Assembly: GCA_020348985.1 (NCBI GenBank)
Contig: CP070761.1
Coordinates: 2,800,021-2,864,020, forward strand
Reading direction: 5' to 3'
Source of the DNA: Candidatus Thorarchaeota archaeon
GTDB taxonomy: Archaea; Asgardarchaeota; Thorarchaeia; Thorarchaeales; Thorarchaeaceae
DNA: 64,000 nt
Both the position numbers and the translations under genes were made by a program. This document shows positions 50,717 to 60,671 of this stretch, in pieces (positions within the stretch are counted from its first letter, which is position 1; each line of letters opens with the position of its first letter). The notes under the pieces are model-generated. The model searched no databases. It saw nothing but the letters and a program-made list of their open reading frames with translations, and was not told the origin of the DNA.

Positions 50717-53173
50717 CTAGCGGTGAAATGTAAACACAACTCTCTCAGTGAGTGGGACCACCTTTACGTAGGGAGAGTCCTCTCTTGGGAAACGACCCAC
50801 GATTCCGGCTCCAAATACTTTGACCAAGGGTATCGAGAAACTCATCGGTACATGAAGGTCAATCTCTTCAGGGAGGTGAGTCATGGAAACCTCCATTTGG
50901 TACTGGTTGGCAGAAGCTCCCATCTCGAAGTCCAGAGGGCCAAAATTCGTCGGAATTCTCTTGATCGTGAGACCGGTGCTGGATGTGTACCAATCCTCTG
51001 GAATGCCAGGAAGAAGAATCAGACTTGGTCCTTCCTCAACTAGTATCATACCCCTCGCTAGAAGGAAAAGGTCAGCGGCTGCTAGCATACTTGAACCGCT
51101 ACCGAAGCTTCCACCACCAGATTTTGGATCCACGTACTCGGGAAGAGTGTGATAGTCTGAGAGGTTCTCCAATGCTTTCTCCAGAAGTACTTCGGCATCA
51201 TACCTTTGCTTCTGTGATACGTAGAAGTGAGCAAGACGCAGTGACAGATGACTGGAGAACCTTTGGGGAGGCCCCTGTAGACGAATTAAGCCGCTGGATA
51301 TTCCTGTTCTTGCCAACGAAAGCAGATCTGAGATAGAATCGGATTTGGAAAGTTCGGCAACTCCTAGGAGGGCCATATCCGAAAGGAAGTGAAGAGCATC
51401 CAACATAGATGTGCTCTTGATTGTTTGACTGTCCAAGGCCGATTTCAGGTCCTTCTCAAAGTAAACAAGGAATCCCACGATGAGTAGAGACTTGTCCGAT
51501 TCTCCAACATCCTTTAGGAAGTCTCTCGCAAGTTTCAACACCTCAATGCTCCATAACTTGAGTCGAACAAGACGAATGTCATCATGTTCCACAAGTTCGC
51601 CCTCCTTGGCTAGTAGTGAATCCTCTGCTGGATTCTTGTCAGTTACTTTCTTAACCTCATCACGTAACTGTCTGATCCATTCAGGCTCAACAGATTTCGG
51701 TGACTCTCTTTCCTCTACGTCTCTTATTTCTTCAACCTCTTCTGTTCCCTCTGCTTCTTCTTCCTCTAGTTGCTCTATTTCTTCTACTTCTTTTACCACT
51801 ACTGGCTCGGGAAATTCTGGTTCAACACGTGTAGCTATTGACTGATACAGGAGAGATAGAATGGGCCGCAATCCTCGAATGAGCATTTCCCTGGCCCAAG
51901 ATTGGTGGTTTGACAATGTTCCAGAATTAAAACTGCGTAGAATTGTCCACATGAAGGGACTATGGAAAGAAACCCCCAACTCAGCTCCTTTGCTATTCGC
52001 CCGCTCATCGATCTCTTGAGCGAGATCCATAGCCAGGTCCGAGCAGCCACTGGTGATCAATGCGTGGAGAACCCGGGCAACCTCATACCAATCTGCCAAA
52101 TCTGGACTGGCTAGACACTCATTGATGAAGGAGCGTGATTGACTGACAAGGGATGCTTTTGCTTGTGCCAGAGCTTCACTCAGATGGCGCTCAGGCAGTA
52201 TGCTTGCAAGACCTGGCCCGGAATAATCAAACCATCTCTCAACGCTCTTGTCACGGACAGTCGTTTCGAACTCGAATTGGGGTATTGATTCGTTTGCCTT
52301 AGGCGGCGCTATTGGGCAAGTGAAGAAGAACCTTTCAGAGCCGGCCGGAGGAAGTTCAATGGTGAATCTCATAATCGCAGTGCCGAGACCCCTTGGAGTG
52401 GAGTATTCCTGGTCCATCCTACCTGCAGACATGGCAGCCGAAAGGAGATTTGGATTGTCCGCAGTTGACATTACTACGGCGGATGGGTTTCTGTCCATGG
52501 CGCAGGCCAAGAACCCATTGACATACAGAATGCCTTTCTCCAAGTCGAATTTGAGATTTTCAATTGGCTCCACTCCAGCAACGGACATTGGGCGCACTGC
52601 CATATAGAAATCAAAACGCGTCTTCTCGAGTGTGTAGTTTCTCGCTACAATCTCGTTGTATACGACTTCCATATCATCGTCAACAGCATGATAGACGAGA
52701 CGACGAAATTCTACTGGACCAGACAGAATAGTCATCTCGAAGACCTGATCTTCGGGCGAAAGGAGCTCTAGAACTGCAGACTCTTCCAAGGCAGGAAAGA
52801 CTGGCCCATTCTCGCTGCTTGGCCAGAATTCGATGGAACCACAGTCAGGAGAAGCCGTCAAGAGACCCTTCTTGTCGGTGATGGCGAAACTCCTGCTGCC
52901 CACTCCGCCGACGATTGCCCAGTTGCGATAGCTGATGTTCGGGAATCCTTCTTCCGGCGTCCTTGGTTGTCGATTCCGCTCAATGGTAGTTGTTACCCAA
53001 TAGGGACGCATCCAGGGCTCGGCACTGACGAATGCCTGCCAGTTCAAGCGACTCTGATAGAAATCGCGCAGAGTTGATATATTCTGAGGTTGTTCATCAG
53101 GTGCAGGAATCCGATTTGCCTTGGCCACTCTTCCTAAGCGCTCAATGTATTCGCTTGTGATTCCTGTCGGCAT
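50717..53173 (-). CDS. Glycosidase-like (six-hairpin) protein with acidic insert
   Basis: An 818-residue protein. The N-terminal region (about residues 60-330) is a beta-rich domain with ISYRNWAIVGGVGSRSFAITDKKG and VVYNEIVARNYTLEKTRFDFYM, and the second half is helical, with elements such as SPFMWTILRSF and LLARGMILVEEGPSLILLPGIPEDWY, typical of (alpha/alpha)6 glycoside-hydrolase C-domains. No assured catalytic pair is seen. Between the helices lies an about 45-residue Glu-rich stretch (encoded about 51690-51830) resembling a disordered insert. No signal peptide. Possible carbohydrate-processing or binding role, uncertain. Confidence 0.6.
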   Translation of the reverse strand: MPTGITSEYIERLGRVAKANRIPAPDEQPQNISTLRDFYQSRLNWQAFVSAEPWMRPYWVTTTIERNRQPRTPEEGFPNISYRNWAIVGGVGSRSFAITDKKGLLTASPDCGSIEFWPSSENGPVFPALEESAVLELLSPEDQVFEMTILSGPVEFRRLVYHAVDDDMEVVYNEIVARNYTLEKTRFDFYMAVRPMSVAGVEPIENLKFDLEKGILYVNGFLACAMDRNPSAVVMSTADNPNLLSAAMSAGRMDQEYSTPRGLGTAIMRFTIELPPAGSERFFFTCPIAPPKANESIPQFEFETTVRDKSVERWFDYSGPGLASILPERHLSEALAQAKASLVSQSRSFINECLASPDLADWYEVARVLHALITSGCSDLAMDLAQEIDERANSKGAELGVSFHSPFMWTILRSFNSGTLSNHQSWAREMLIRGLRPILSLLYQSIATRVEPEFPEPVVVKEVEEIEQLEEEEAEGTEEVEEIRDVEERESPKSVEPEWIRQLRDEVKKVTDKNPAEDSLLAKEGELVEHDDIRLVRLKLWSIEVLKLARDFLKDVGESDKSLLIVGFLVYFEKDLKSALDSQTIKSTSMLDALHFLSDMALLGVAELSKSDSISDLLSLARTGISSGLIRLQGPPQRFSSHLSLRLAHFYVSQKQRYDAEVLLEKALENLSDYHTLPEYVDPKSGGGSFGSGSSMLAAADLFLLARGMILVEEGPSLILLPGIPEDWYTSSTGLTIKRIPTNFGPLDFEMGASANQYQMEVSMTHLPEEIDLHVPMSFSIPLVKVFGAGIVGRFPREDSPYVKVVPLTERVVFTFHR

Positions 53174-53329
53174 CGGACTTCTCTCTGCGTTTATCAGCCT
53201 GTCTCATTCAGAGTTAGACTGAAACGGCTGTCGTATATATGTCCAGTGTGGATAGTTTGCCTATATCCTTAATAGCAGTTGACTGGCCTTCAGTTGTGTT
53301 GCGCGCCTAGAAGGGCAGATTTCACATCA

Positions 53330-54526
53330 ATGCAGCACGAAGAAGACTGGAAGTGGACAAGCATGGCCGAGGTCTTTACCAAACCATATGGCAGAATCAG
53401 GAATATGGTTGCCAAAGAACTTCGGCTTATTGTCAAGGACAAGGTTGCTCTATTTCTGATCTTCCTGCTTCCTGCTGCGCTTATCGGAATGCTTGCCTGG
53501 GTTACTCAGGAGAGCTCACTTGGAGGTGTTGGCCTGGGAGGAGGCTCAGGCGAAGACGATGGATTTGGGAGCACCGATGTGGCCATCGGTCTGATCGATC
53601 TTGACACAACGAGAACTTTCGATGGAGATGATCTCTCCGAGGAATTCACTGACGCCCTGGGCAACATAACAGAGGGTCTCGTAATCTACGAAAACGAATC
53701 AGATGCATTCCAAGACCTGTATGATAAAGTAATACTAGGATACGTTGTCATTCCCGACGGATTCGAGGCCAATCTCACGATTAACGAACCGACCTACATA
53801 GAGATGCACATAGACGCGACAGCACTGATAGAACAGAACACGGTTATGGGTGTAGTACAGGGTGCCGTAATCTCGTTTAGAGCAGGACATCTCTGGATTC
53901 GCTCAGAGGTCTTCCCTTTGCTGACAATTGAGTTCGCTCCGGAAGGGGGATACCTTGAGAGCGTGTTTGGAGGATTCATTATCATCTTCTCAAGCTACTT
54001 GGGAATTGCTATGACCGCAGCCCAATCCATTGTGGGAGATATTCCGCTGCGCAGAATGCTGCTTACACCAACGAACAGACTTGAAGTGATAGTTGCGAAG
54101 GCTCTTGCATACCTCATGATTGGGTTCTTCCAGTCTCTGCTACTGATATCCCTCTGGGTCATAGCGTTCGATCTAAGTCTGAACACGGGGTTTGAAATGC
54201 TCATCTTCATAATGAGCTTGACTTCACTCACAGGGTCAGCGACAGGGATACTCATCTCTGCGGTGGCTTCGACGAGGCTACAAGCAAATCAGATGTTCTT
54301 GTTCGTTCTGTTTGCCACCCTTATCATGGCGGGTTTCTTCATTGATGTAGGAATACTCGACGAAATCCTGCCGATGAATCAAGGCCTGCAGGTACTGATC
54401 GACACGGCCTTCAAGGGACTCACACTAGTTGACGTCTTGGAACCAGTGATGAAGCTAGTTGGGTTTTCGGCATTGGCAATATTGGGTGCTACGTTCATCT
54501 TCAGTAAAAAGCCAACTTTGGGTTAG
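53330..54526 (+). CDS. ABC-2 type transporter permease
   Basis: A 398-residue membrane protein of the ABC-2/DrrB type. One N-terminal transmembrane helix (KDKVALFLIFLLPAALIGMLAW) is followed by an extracellular domain of about 150 residues with several N-glycosylation sites, then five more helices, with GDIPLRRMLLTPTNRLEVIVAKALAY marking the coupling region. Probably the permease for the ATPases at 54538 and 60672. Start at ATG 53330 (or ATG 53363); promoter TATATCCTTAATA near 53258. Confidence 0.83.
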   Translation: MQHEEDWKWTSMAEVFTKPYGRIRNMVAKELRLIVKDKVALFLIFLLPAALIGMLAWVTQESSLGGVGLGGGSGEDDGFGSTDVAIGLIDLDTTRTFDGDDLSEEFTDALGNITEGLVIYENESDAFQDLYDKVILGYVVIPDGFEANLTINEPTYIEMHIDATALIEQNTVMGVVQGAVISFRAGHLWIRSEVFPLLTIEFAPEGGYLESVFGGFIIIFSSYLGIAMTAAQSIVGDIPLRRMLLTPTNRLEVIVAKALAYLMIGFFQSLLLISLWVIAFDLSLNTGFEMLIFIMSLTSLTGSATGILISAVASTRLQANQMFLFVLFATLIMAGFFIDVGILDEILPMNQGLQVLIDTAFKGLTLVDVLEPVMKLVGFSALAILGATFIFSKKPTLG

Positions 54527-54537
54527 GTGAGAAAAGA

Positions 54538-56220
54538 ATGGTATTTGGAATGGAGGGAAGGCCAGAGGAAGTCACAGAGGCTCCAAGGTTCGTAGAAGAG
54601 TCTTTCTTCTCAGGGTCAAGAATCGGTGAGGCTATAGACTGGGCTCTTGCAAGAAGAGACCGAGAGATCCATTGTGACATTCAGGGAGTGCTCATATCAA
54701 CCGGAAGTGCAGTGAGATTCAGAGGCAGACTTCTCAAAGTGAAGAAGAGCGTACTGGCTCGTCGTATCGCAGTCCTAGTCGAAGAGGATCTGAGAAGAAG
54801 AAAGACGGATGAATTGGATATTGTGCTCACCGTTGGTGCAGAGGGCTCCACAAATGCTGATGTTGCTGCAAGCGAGATTACGATGTTGAACTATCTCAAA
54901 AGGAATATCGCCGATGACATGTTCTATGATGGTCGCGATCTTCAGCAAGCTGTCAAAGACGTCAGCAAGATGAAAAGCAGTCACCAGATTTCGTGCACTG
55001 TTTGGGGCCGAAGAGCATCAGATCGGCTTCCCATAATGATCTCAGGAACGCTGATAGGCTCCTCGTCCATGCCCGCGCCAATCTTGCCTGAAGGCTTCCT
55101 GGAGGTCAGAGTTGAGCCTGAGGGTTCTGTTGGAGACCCAAAAATCTTCCTTGTAGCACAGCCTCAGCTACTGATCGGTCCGCGATCCAACCCCAACCTC
55201 ACCATCATGGCGGAGAAGGTCTACATTCAGCCGTACGCTTGGAGAGAAGCTCCGGCATACCGAGATGTTCTCGAAGCGAGAAACCTCACCGTGACTATCC
55301 GTGGAGGAATGAAGCTCATCGAGAATGTGTCTTTCTCAATACAGGAAGGTGAGATGCTAGCGATAATCGGCGAATCAGGTGCAGGTAAATCGATGACAAT
55401 CAAGTCTCTCATCGGGGACGTTCCTAGCACAGGAGTGGCCAGAATAGCAGGGGTTGATTCAAGGCAGACCAGCAAGGTTCGTTACTTCTTCGGTTACTGT
55501 CCGCAAGATCTAAACTACATGTATGAGACCTTCACTCCAATGGAAAACATCATTGCATTCGGAAAACAGTATGACATTCCAGAGTGGCAACTGATAAACA
55601 GAGGAAAGCAGTTGCTGAAGGACTTCAATATACTTGACAAGGGCAGCAATTTGACTCGAGAGTTGAGCGGAGGAGAACAAAGGAGGGTCTCAATCGCGAT
55701 AGCTCTTGTACATAGACCCAAAGTCCTATTGATGGACGAACCTACAAGCGGCCTTGACCCTGACAATAGGAATGAGCTTTGGCATTTCCTAGATTATGTG
55801 AATCAGGAGTATGGAACATCGATTGTAGTTGTGACTCACTATCCTGCGGAGGCAGAGTTCTGTGACAAAGTGGCTGTCTACATGAGGGGAAAGAGTCTCG
55901 TAGCCTTTGGCAGTCCAGCAAAGCTGAAGGAGTCAATGCCCGCGAGAGGATTCTCTGTTGGCGTTGTCCTCGAAGATGTTGATCCCAGAGCAAGAAAGAC
56001 TCTGGAGGAGGTCAAGGGCGTTCAGTTTGTCCTGCAGAGAGGTGAGCTTCTCAAAGTCTTCACAGAGGAGCCTTTGGAGGTAATTGCGGAGAGCTGCCTT
56101 CAAGCTTTGAAAGACAAAGGAATTGCAGTCAAGATTGTGAAGACCAAAGCAGTAGCTGATATGGTAGACTACTACATAGCAATAACTCGTGGCCTAATAA
56201 CAGGCACAATCGAAAAGTGA
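54538..56220 (+). CDS. ABC transporter ATPase with N-terminal extension
   Basis: A 560-residue protein. Residues about 1-240 are an unrecognised N-terminal region with two related alpha/beta units (RIGEAIDWALARRDREIHCDIQG and DGRDLQQAVKDVSKMKSSHQISCT), and the C-terminal half is an ABC ATPase: Walker A GESGAGKS, signature LSGGEQRRVSIAIAL, Walker B VLLMDEPTSGLDP and switch VVTHYPAEAE. The intact motifs indicate ATP hydrolysis. It follows the permease by 11 bases and precedes the giant membrane protein gene. The long N-terminal region is unusual for ABC ATPases. Confidence 0.83.
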   Translation: MVFGMEGRPEEVTEAPRFVEESFFSGSRIGEAIDWALARRDREIHCDIQGVLISTGSAVRFRGRLLKVKKSVLARRIAVLVEEDLRRRKTDELDIVLTVGAEGSTNADVAASEITMLNYLKRNIADDMFYDGRDLQQAVKDVSKMKSSHQISCTVWGRRASDRLPIMISGTLIGSSSMPAPILPEGFLEVRVEPEGSVGDPKIFLVAQPQLLIGPRSNPNLTIMAEKVYIQPYAWREAPAYRDVLEARNLTVTIRGGMKLIENVSFSIQEGEMLAIIGESGAGKSMTIKSLIGDVPSTGVARIAGVDSRQTSKVRYFFGYCPQDLNYMYETFTPMENIIAFGKQYDIPEWQLINRGKQLLKDFNILDKGSNLTRELSGGEQRRVSIAIALVHRPKVLLMDEPTSGLDPDNRNELWHFLDYVNQEYGTSIVVVTHYPAEAEFCDKVAVYMRGKSLVAFGSPAKLKESMPARGFSVGVVLEDVDPRARKTLEEVKGVQFVLQRGELLKVFTEEPLEVIAESCLQALKDKGIAVKIVKTKAVADMVDYYIAITRGLITGTIEK

Positions 56221-56251
56221 CATTGACATGCAAAGACAGGAGAGGAGACGA

Positions 56252-59200
56252 ATGAAGCCACAGAGACTGGCAGCAGCACTAATTATGCTCTTATTTCTCA
56301 CCAGTCCGTTTCAGTTCGTCAGTCCTGTTGGTGCTCGTGAAGTTCTAGAAGAGGACCACCTGTCCAAGATTGATGATGGATTACTGAATATGACGGACTC
56401 ATCCGAAGCTGTCGACGTCTTGGTTAAGTATGATTCAGAGGCTGGCGATTTCAAGGCAAAGAATGCTCTTGCATTGGCTGATGAATCAGCTGAGTTCTTG
56501 GAGACTTTCGAAGAACTCTGCATGATACGTGCAAAGATGTCAGCCGATGCTCTGGTAGAGGCCACCAAGAGTGATGTCATCAAGAGGGTATGGCTCAACA
56601 AGGTCAGCACAATCCCACAAGTGCCAACGACTCACCGAGTTGTTGCGGAAGAGGAATACGCGTCACCTGTGGACACGACAGGTGCTAGAGAACTGTGGGA
56701 GCAAGGTTTCAATGGCACAGGCATAATCATTGCAGTCCTTGACACGGGCGTAGATTCATCGCATCCAGATCTGGATGACTTTGATGATGACGCAAACACT
56801 ACCGACACGAAGGTCCCGGTCTATGCCTCTTTCGTGGAGGCCGATTCTCTGCCTACTGACTCTTCAGGACACGGGACATTTGTTGCTTCTGTCACTGCTG
56901 GAACTGGAAACGCTTCAAGCGGGCTCTACGCTGGAATGGCACCTGGTGCTACGATTATCTCGGCGAAGGTAACATTAGGAGGATTGCTTGCACTTTCAAG
57001 CTGGATTGTATCAGGTATAGAGTGGGCAAGTAGCAACGGCGCAGACATCATTCTCATTCCTTTCAATTCAATCCTATCCGTCGGAGATGCAGTTGATGAT
57101 GCAGTGAGAACCGCCACGGAAAAGGGAATTCTAGTTGTTGCTGCAGCAGGTGACGATGGTCCTGACTACCTCTCAATCATGTCTCCCGGAGGTTCTGCGG
57201 AGTCGTTCACTGTAGGAGCCTATGATGTTGCGCGTCAAGAAGTTCCCGACTTCTCAGGAAGGGGACCCTCAATAAGCATGACAACAAAGCCTGATGTTGT
57301 TGCGCCAGGAGTAGGAATCATCGGCGCGAAATCAACAGGCGGTCTCGGAGGTCTGCTGGGAGGCTTAGGCGGTGCTGGAGTTGATGGTGGCACTGTTGAC
57401 ACAGGAGGGCTTGGGAGCTTGACAGGACTCTTCGGATCAGACTTCGGTGAGAGCGTGGATGAGAACTATACAATAGCTGACACAACTGCTGCGTCAGCAG
57501 CGATAACAGCCGGGGCCGCAGCGATTCTTATGCAAGCATTTGACCGAGCCGACCCTATAGTGTTGTCAAACGTGATGAGAGATACGGCAACAAGTCTGGA
57601 GTATGGGGCAAACGATGCCGGAGCTGGACTTCTGAATCTTAGGGCTGCTTTTGATTATCTGAGAATCAGACAACTGCCAGGGGAGCCAGTCAATCGGACA
57701 ACAGGGATGGCACTGATAGCCTTGGGATTCCTTCAGGCTGCCGCGGTCGATGTGTCCTCTATAATGATGATGAGCTCTTTCGGGACGTCGATAGTTGTCC
57801 TAGACCAGCGTGGTGAGTCTGACATGAACGTTCACCTCTTGATGGGAATGTTCTCACTTCGCTGGAACAACATGGGCCCGACGAACTTGATGTTTTTTGA
57901 AGTCAAACGAGAACTTCATGCGATAACAATGGCCACTTCCGCGGAAGACAACTACAACCGATGGATTGGCGTCCTTTCGTACGATGATGAAGTATATGTG
58001 ACGCTTCTAGTTGAATCATATAACCTGACTGAGACTGTGCCAGACCCAGTTGTAGGCTTCAGGGTTACGCCGTTCATTCTAAACATAGGAGACCACCCAA
58101 TTCATAATGTTAGCCTGTTCTTGTCATATTCATTGGACCTGTTCTCAGATGGCGAGTCTGACCACGGAAAATACGACTTGAAGGACGAACAGCTCTTTGC
58201 GTACGGGATTTCAGAAGATTTCGGTGATTTCTACTTTGGTCTCAACTCAAGCAGATCCTTGGCAGATTTCGAGGTAGGCAATTCCTCGGATATATCGTCG
58301 CATGTCTCGGACGACAACTTGACAGGATCCACTACATTCGATGGCGAAGTGGGACTGGCGATGAAATGGGAATTTGGAATTGTGGACCCATTTGCTCCAG
58401 TTAATGTGACAATCACGATGGGTATGGCCGAGAACAGAACCCTACTTGACAAGTCAATAGAGACCCTGTGGGAACTTGAGCCCTCAAGCTACTTCACAGA
58501 GACGGGAGACTTCATCGTAGTGGAGGCAGACATTCCCAGACTCTCTAGTGTTGGTGAGACCTATGTTTCGCAGGCAATTATAATGAACGTAGGCGAAAAC
58601 ACCTCCCAGGCAATAGCAGCAATGGCGAACCTACGAGGAGAGGATGACACAGGTGCCGTATATGCCCAATACTTTACTTTCGACGAGATAGAGCCTTTCA
58701 ATGCGAGGGTGCTAACTGGCGAATGGAGTCCAGTTGAGGAGGGTCTTTTCACTGTCGCATGGGTTGTCTCTGTAGGACTGCCATTCCTGGCAAGTCTATT
58801 ATCTTCCACGGGTCTCATTACGGGAGACATTACTGGCCTTCTGTCGAACATCTTGCCGATACTGGACGATTTCATTCTTAGAGATGCTTTCGTAAAAACC
58901 CCGATAGCATCGGTTTCCGCATTCCCGTCAGTCCTGCCGTATGCGCCGTTCGATATTAGATTTCCCGCCGATTTTGGCATCTATACTATCACCGTGTTCT
59001 CAAACATTGGACTAGGGAATCTGACAGTGGAGAAGCATGGAAACGCAAGCGATTGGGGCAATGTGACGTTAACAAAGAGTGACAATGCTAAGGGTTTCTA
59101 CAATATGTCGTTGTTCTTGCTGGCTCCGCCAATAATGATGGATGGGCTACACACTTGTGACTACGTTGTTGAGACAGAGTATGGATGGACCACCAACATT

Positions 59201-60670
59201 ACTTTCGAACGCGTCATCGAATATCCACGTGCGATGCTGCTTTTTGATACCTCTCATGGCGGCGGATTTGGAGGACTAGGATTTGATGTCGAAGTCGGAG
59301 GCTTGGATCTTGGAGGCGAAGTCGGGAATGATACTGACTTCCTGCCTAGTTTTCAGTTAGCGCAAGACGAAGGAGGCACCGGTGACGCACTCGGTGGCTT
59401 CGACTTGGGGGGAATGGGTGACCTAGGATCTTTTGACGCGCTGTTTGAATCCCTCAGGATGACAACTTTCTCAGGACTTTCCAATCTCAAGAAGTCCATG
59501 GCGGCCAAGGGTCTTGATTTGGTAGAAACGCCTGGTATGCCATTGAGTGCTGATCTCTTGATTCAATTCTCAGCAATCATTATGTTCAATCCAACTGAGG
59601 AATTCAATTCTACTGACCGCGAAATCATTGCCAACTTCACATCAAGTGGCGGCAAGCTCATCATTTTTGGTGACGATGAAGATAGAGCGAACTTCACTGT
59701 GCTCAACAGTCTACTGAGCATGTACGGATACGAGATGCGAGGTTCACACACTGTTGAAAACACAACGGAAATCATCGTGGACTCGGCACTGGGCGCCGAT
59801 GTGGAGTGTATGTGGCTTGGTGGAGGGACATACATCATGAATAACCAGTCTCTTGCTGCTGTCACATTGGGAGGAAATCCCGTTGTTTTGATGGACAATT
59901 CCCCACCAGAGATCGTGCTGTTTGGCTCATCGAGGATATTCCTAAACGACAACCTGAGGAAATGCAACAACAGCATCCTGCTCAGAAATCTGGAGGAATA
60001 CTTGCTGCTGAATACAATCACGGCAGAGACTAGCTTGTCCGAGGACACAACACGATACGAGGCTGGACGCAGTGTATTCGTCAACTTGGAATTGACCGAC
60101 TACAGAGGCGAACCAGTCAACGACCTTTTCGTCGCCATCGCCTATGAGCTGCCTAACGATTCACTGGCCTTCTTCTTCGCCGGGTTTGTTGAGGACGGTT
60201 TGTACTCATCTCAGTTTGCACCCAGCTATTGGTCAAGTTCGGGCAGAATCAACGGCATCTTCATCATCATAGCTGAGGAGTATGCGAATCGATTCGCAGG
60301 AATAAGTTTTGAGCTTTATGAGCCAGATCCCCCGCTGCCGCCAGAGGAACCTGATGTGGTTCTCACAATGGCCCAGATAGCAATGATTTCTTCAGTAGGA
60401 ATCTTCTCTTCTCTTATCATTGCCCTCATCGTCAATCGACGGAGAAAGGAGCGAAGGTATCGCATCGTCGAAGTGACAGAACAGCTGACCATTGACATAG
60501 ACAACTCATTGAATACACTCCTTGCTGCATTGGTCCAGATACAAGAATTAATCCAACGTGAGGACATTGACCGAGTTGAGAAGATTGAGATGCTTAGAGG
60601 GCTAATGACTGGACTAGTTCGGGCCCAAGAGATGTTCGAACGTATTAGCGATAAGATAGGAGGCGTATGA
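56252..60670 (+). CDS. Giant membrane-anchored protein with inactive subtilase domain
   Basis: A protein of about 1470 residues. Signal peptide, propeptide-like region, then a subtilase domain (about residues 140-450): Asp motif AVLDTGVDSSHPDL and His motif SGHGTFVASVTAG are intact, but the oxyanion region reads AAAGDDGP (Asn to Asp) and the serine motif reads TTAASAAITAGAAA, with Ala (codon at 57488-57490) in place of the catalytic Ser. A Gly-rich loop precedes it. Several beta domains follow, then a second Gly-rich loop (about 59260-59440), a domain like those of Gld-type ABC partners (SAIIMFNPTEEF, GGKLIIFGDDED), a transmembrane helix and a cytosolic coiled coil. Start at ATG 56252 has GGAGAGGAG just before it; ATG 56228 is possible. 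Confidence 0.83.
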   Translation: MKPQRLAAALIMLLFLTSPFQFVSPVGAREVLEEDHLSKIDDGLLNMTDSSEAVDVLVKYDSEAGDFKAKNALALADESAEFLETFEELCMIRAKMSADALVEATKSDVIKRVWLNKVSTIPQVPTTHRVVAEEEYASPVDTTGARELWEQGFNGTGIIIAVLDTGVDSSHPDLDDFDDDANTTDTKVPVYASFVEADSLPTDSSGHGTFVASVTAGTGNASSGLYAGMAPGATIISAKVTLGGLLALSSWIVSGIEWASSNGADIILIPFNSILSVGDAVDDAVRTATEKGILVVAAAGDDGPDYLSIMSPGGSAESFTVGAYDVARQEVPDFSGRGPSISMTTKPDVVAPGVGIIGAKSTGGLGGLLGGLGGAGVDGGTVDTGGLGSLTGLFGSDFGESVDENYTIADTTAASAAITAGAAAILMQAFDRADPIVLSNVMRDTATSLEYGANDAGAGLLNLRAAFDYLRIRQLPGEPVNRTTGMALIALGFLQAAAVDVSSIMMMSSFGTSIVVLDQRGESDMNVHLLMGMFSLRWNNMGPTNLMFFEVKRELHAITMATSAEDNYNRWIGVLSYDDEVYVTLLVESYNLTETVPDPVVGFRVTPFILNIGDHPIHNVSLFLSYSLDLFSDGESDHGKYDLKDEQLFAYGISEDFGDFYFGLNSSRSLADFEVGNSSDISSHVSDDNLTGSTTFDGEVGLAMKWEFGIVDPFAPVNVTITMGMAENRTLLDKSIETLWELEPSSYFTETGDFIVVEADIPRLSSVGETYVSQAIIMNVGENTSQAIAAMANLRGEDDTGAVYAQYFTFDEIEPFNARVLTGEWSPVEEGLFTVAWVVSVGLPFLASLLSSTGLITGDITGLLSNILPILDDFILRDAFVKTPIASVSAFPSVLPYAPFDIRFPADFGIYTITVFSNIGLGNLTVEKHGNASDWGNVTLTKSDNAKGFYNMSLFLLAPPIMMDGLHTCDYVVETEYGWTTNITFERVIEYPRAMLLFDTSHGGGFGGLGFDVEVGGLDLGGEVGNDTDFLPSFQLAQDEGGTGDALGGFDLGGMGDLGSFDALFESLRMTTFSGLSNLKKSMAAKGLDLVETPGMPLSADLLIQFSAIIMFNPTEEFNSTDREIIANFTSSGGKLIIFGDDEDRANFTVLNSLLSMYGYEMRGSHTVENTTEIIVDSALGADVECMWLGGGTYIMNNQSLAAVTLGGNPVVLMDNSPPEIVLFGSSRIFLNDNLRKCNNSILLRNLEEYLLLNTITAETSLSEDTTRYEAGRSVFVNLELTDYRGEPVNDLFVAIAYELPNDSLAFFFAGFVEDGLYSSQFAPSYWSSSGRINGIFIIIAEEYANRFAGISFELYEPDPPLPPEEPDVVLTMAQIAMISSVGIFSSLIIALIVNRRRKERRYRIVEVTEQLTIDIDNSLNTLLAALVQIQELIQREDIDRVEKIEMLRGLMTGLVRAQEMFERISDKIGGV

Positions 60671-60671
60671 T

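Noticed and set aside
59563..60084. 173-codon frame on the - strand
   Set aside because: Antisense shadow within the giant pseudo-subtilase gene; Ser-rich sequence typical of reverse frames here.
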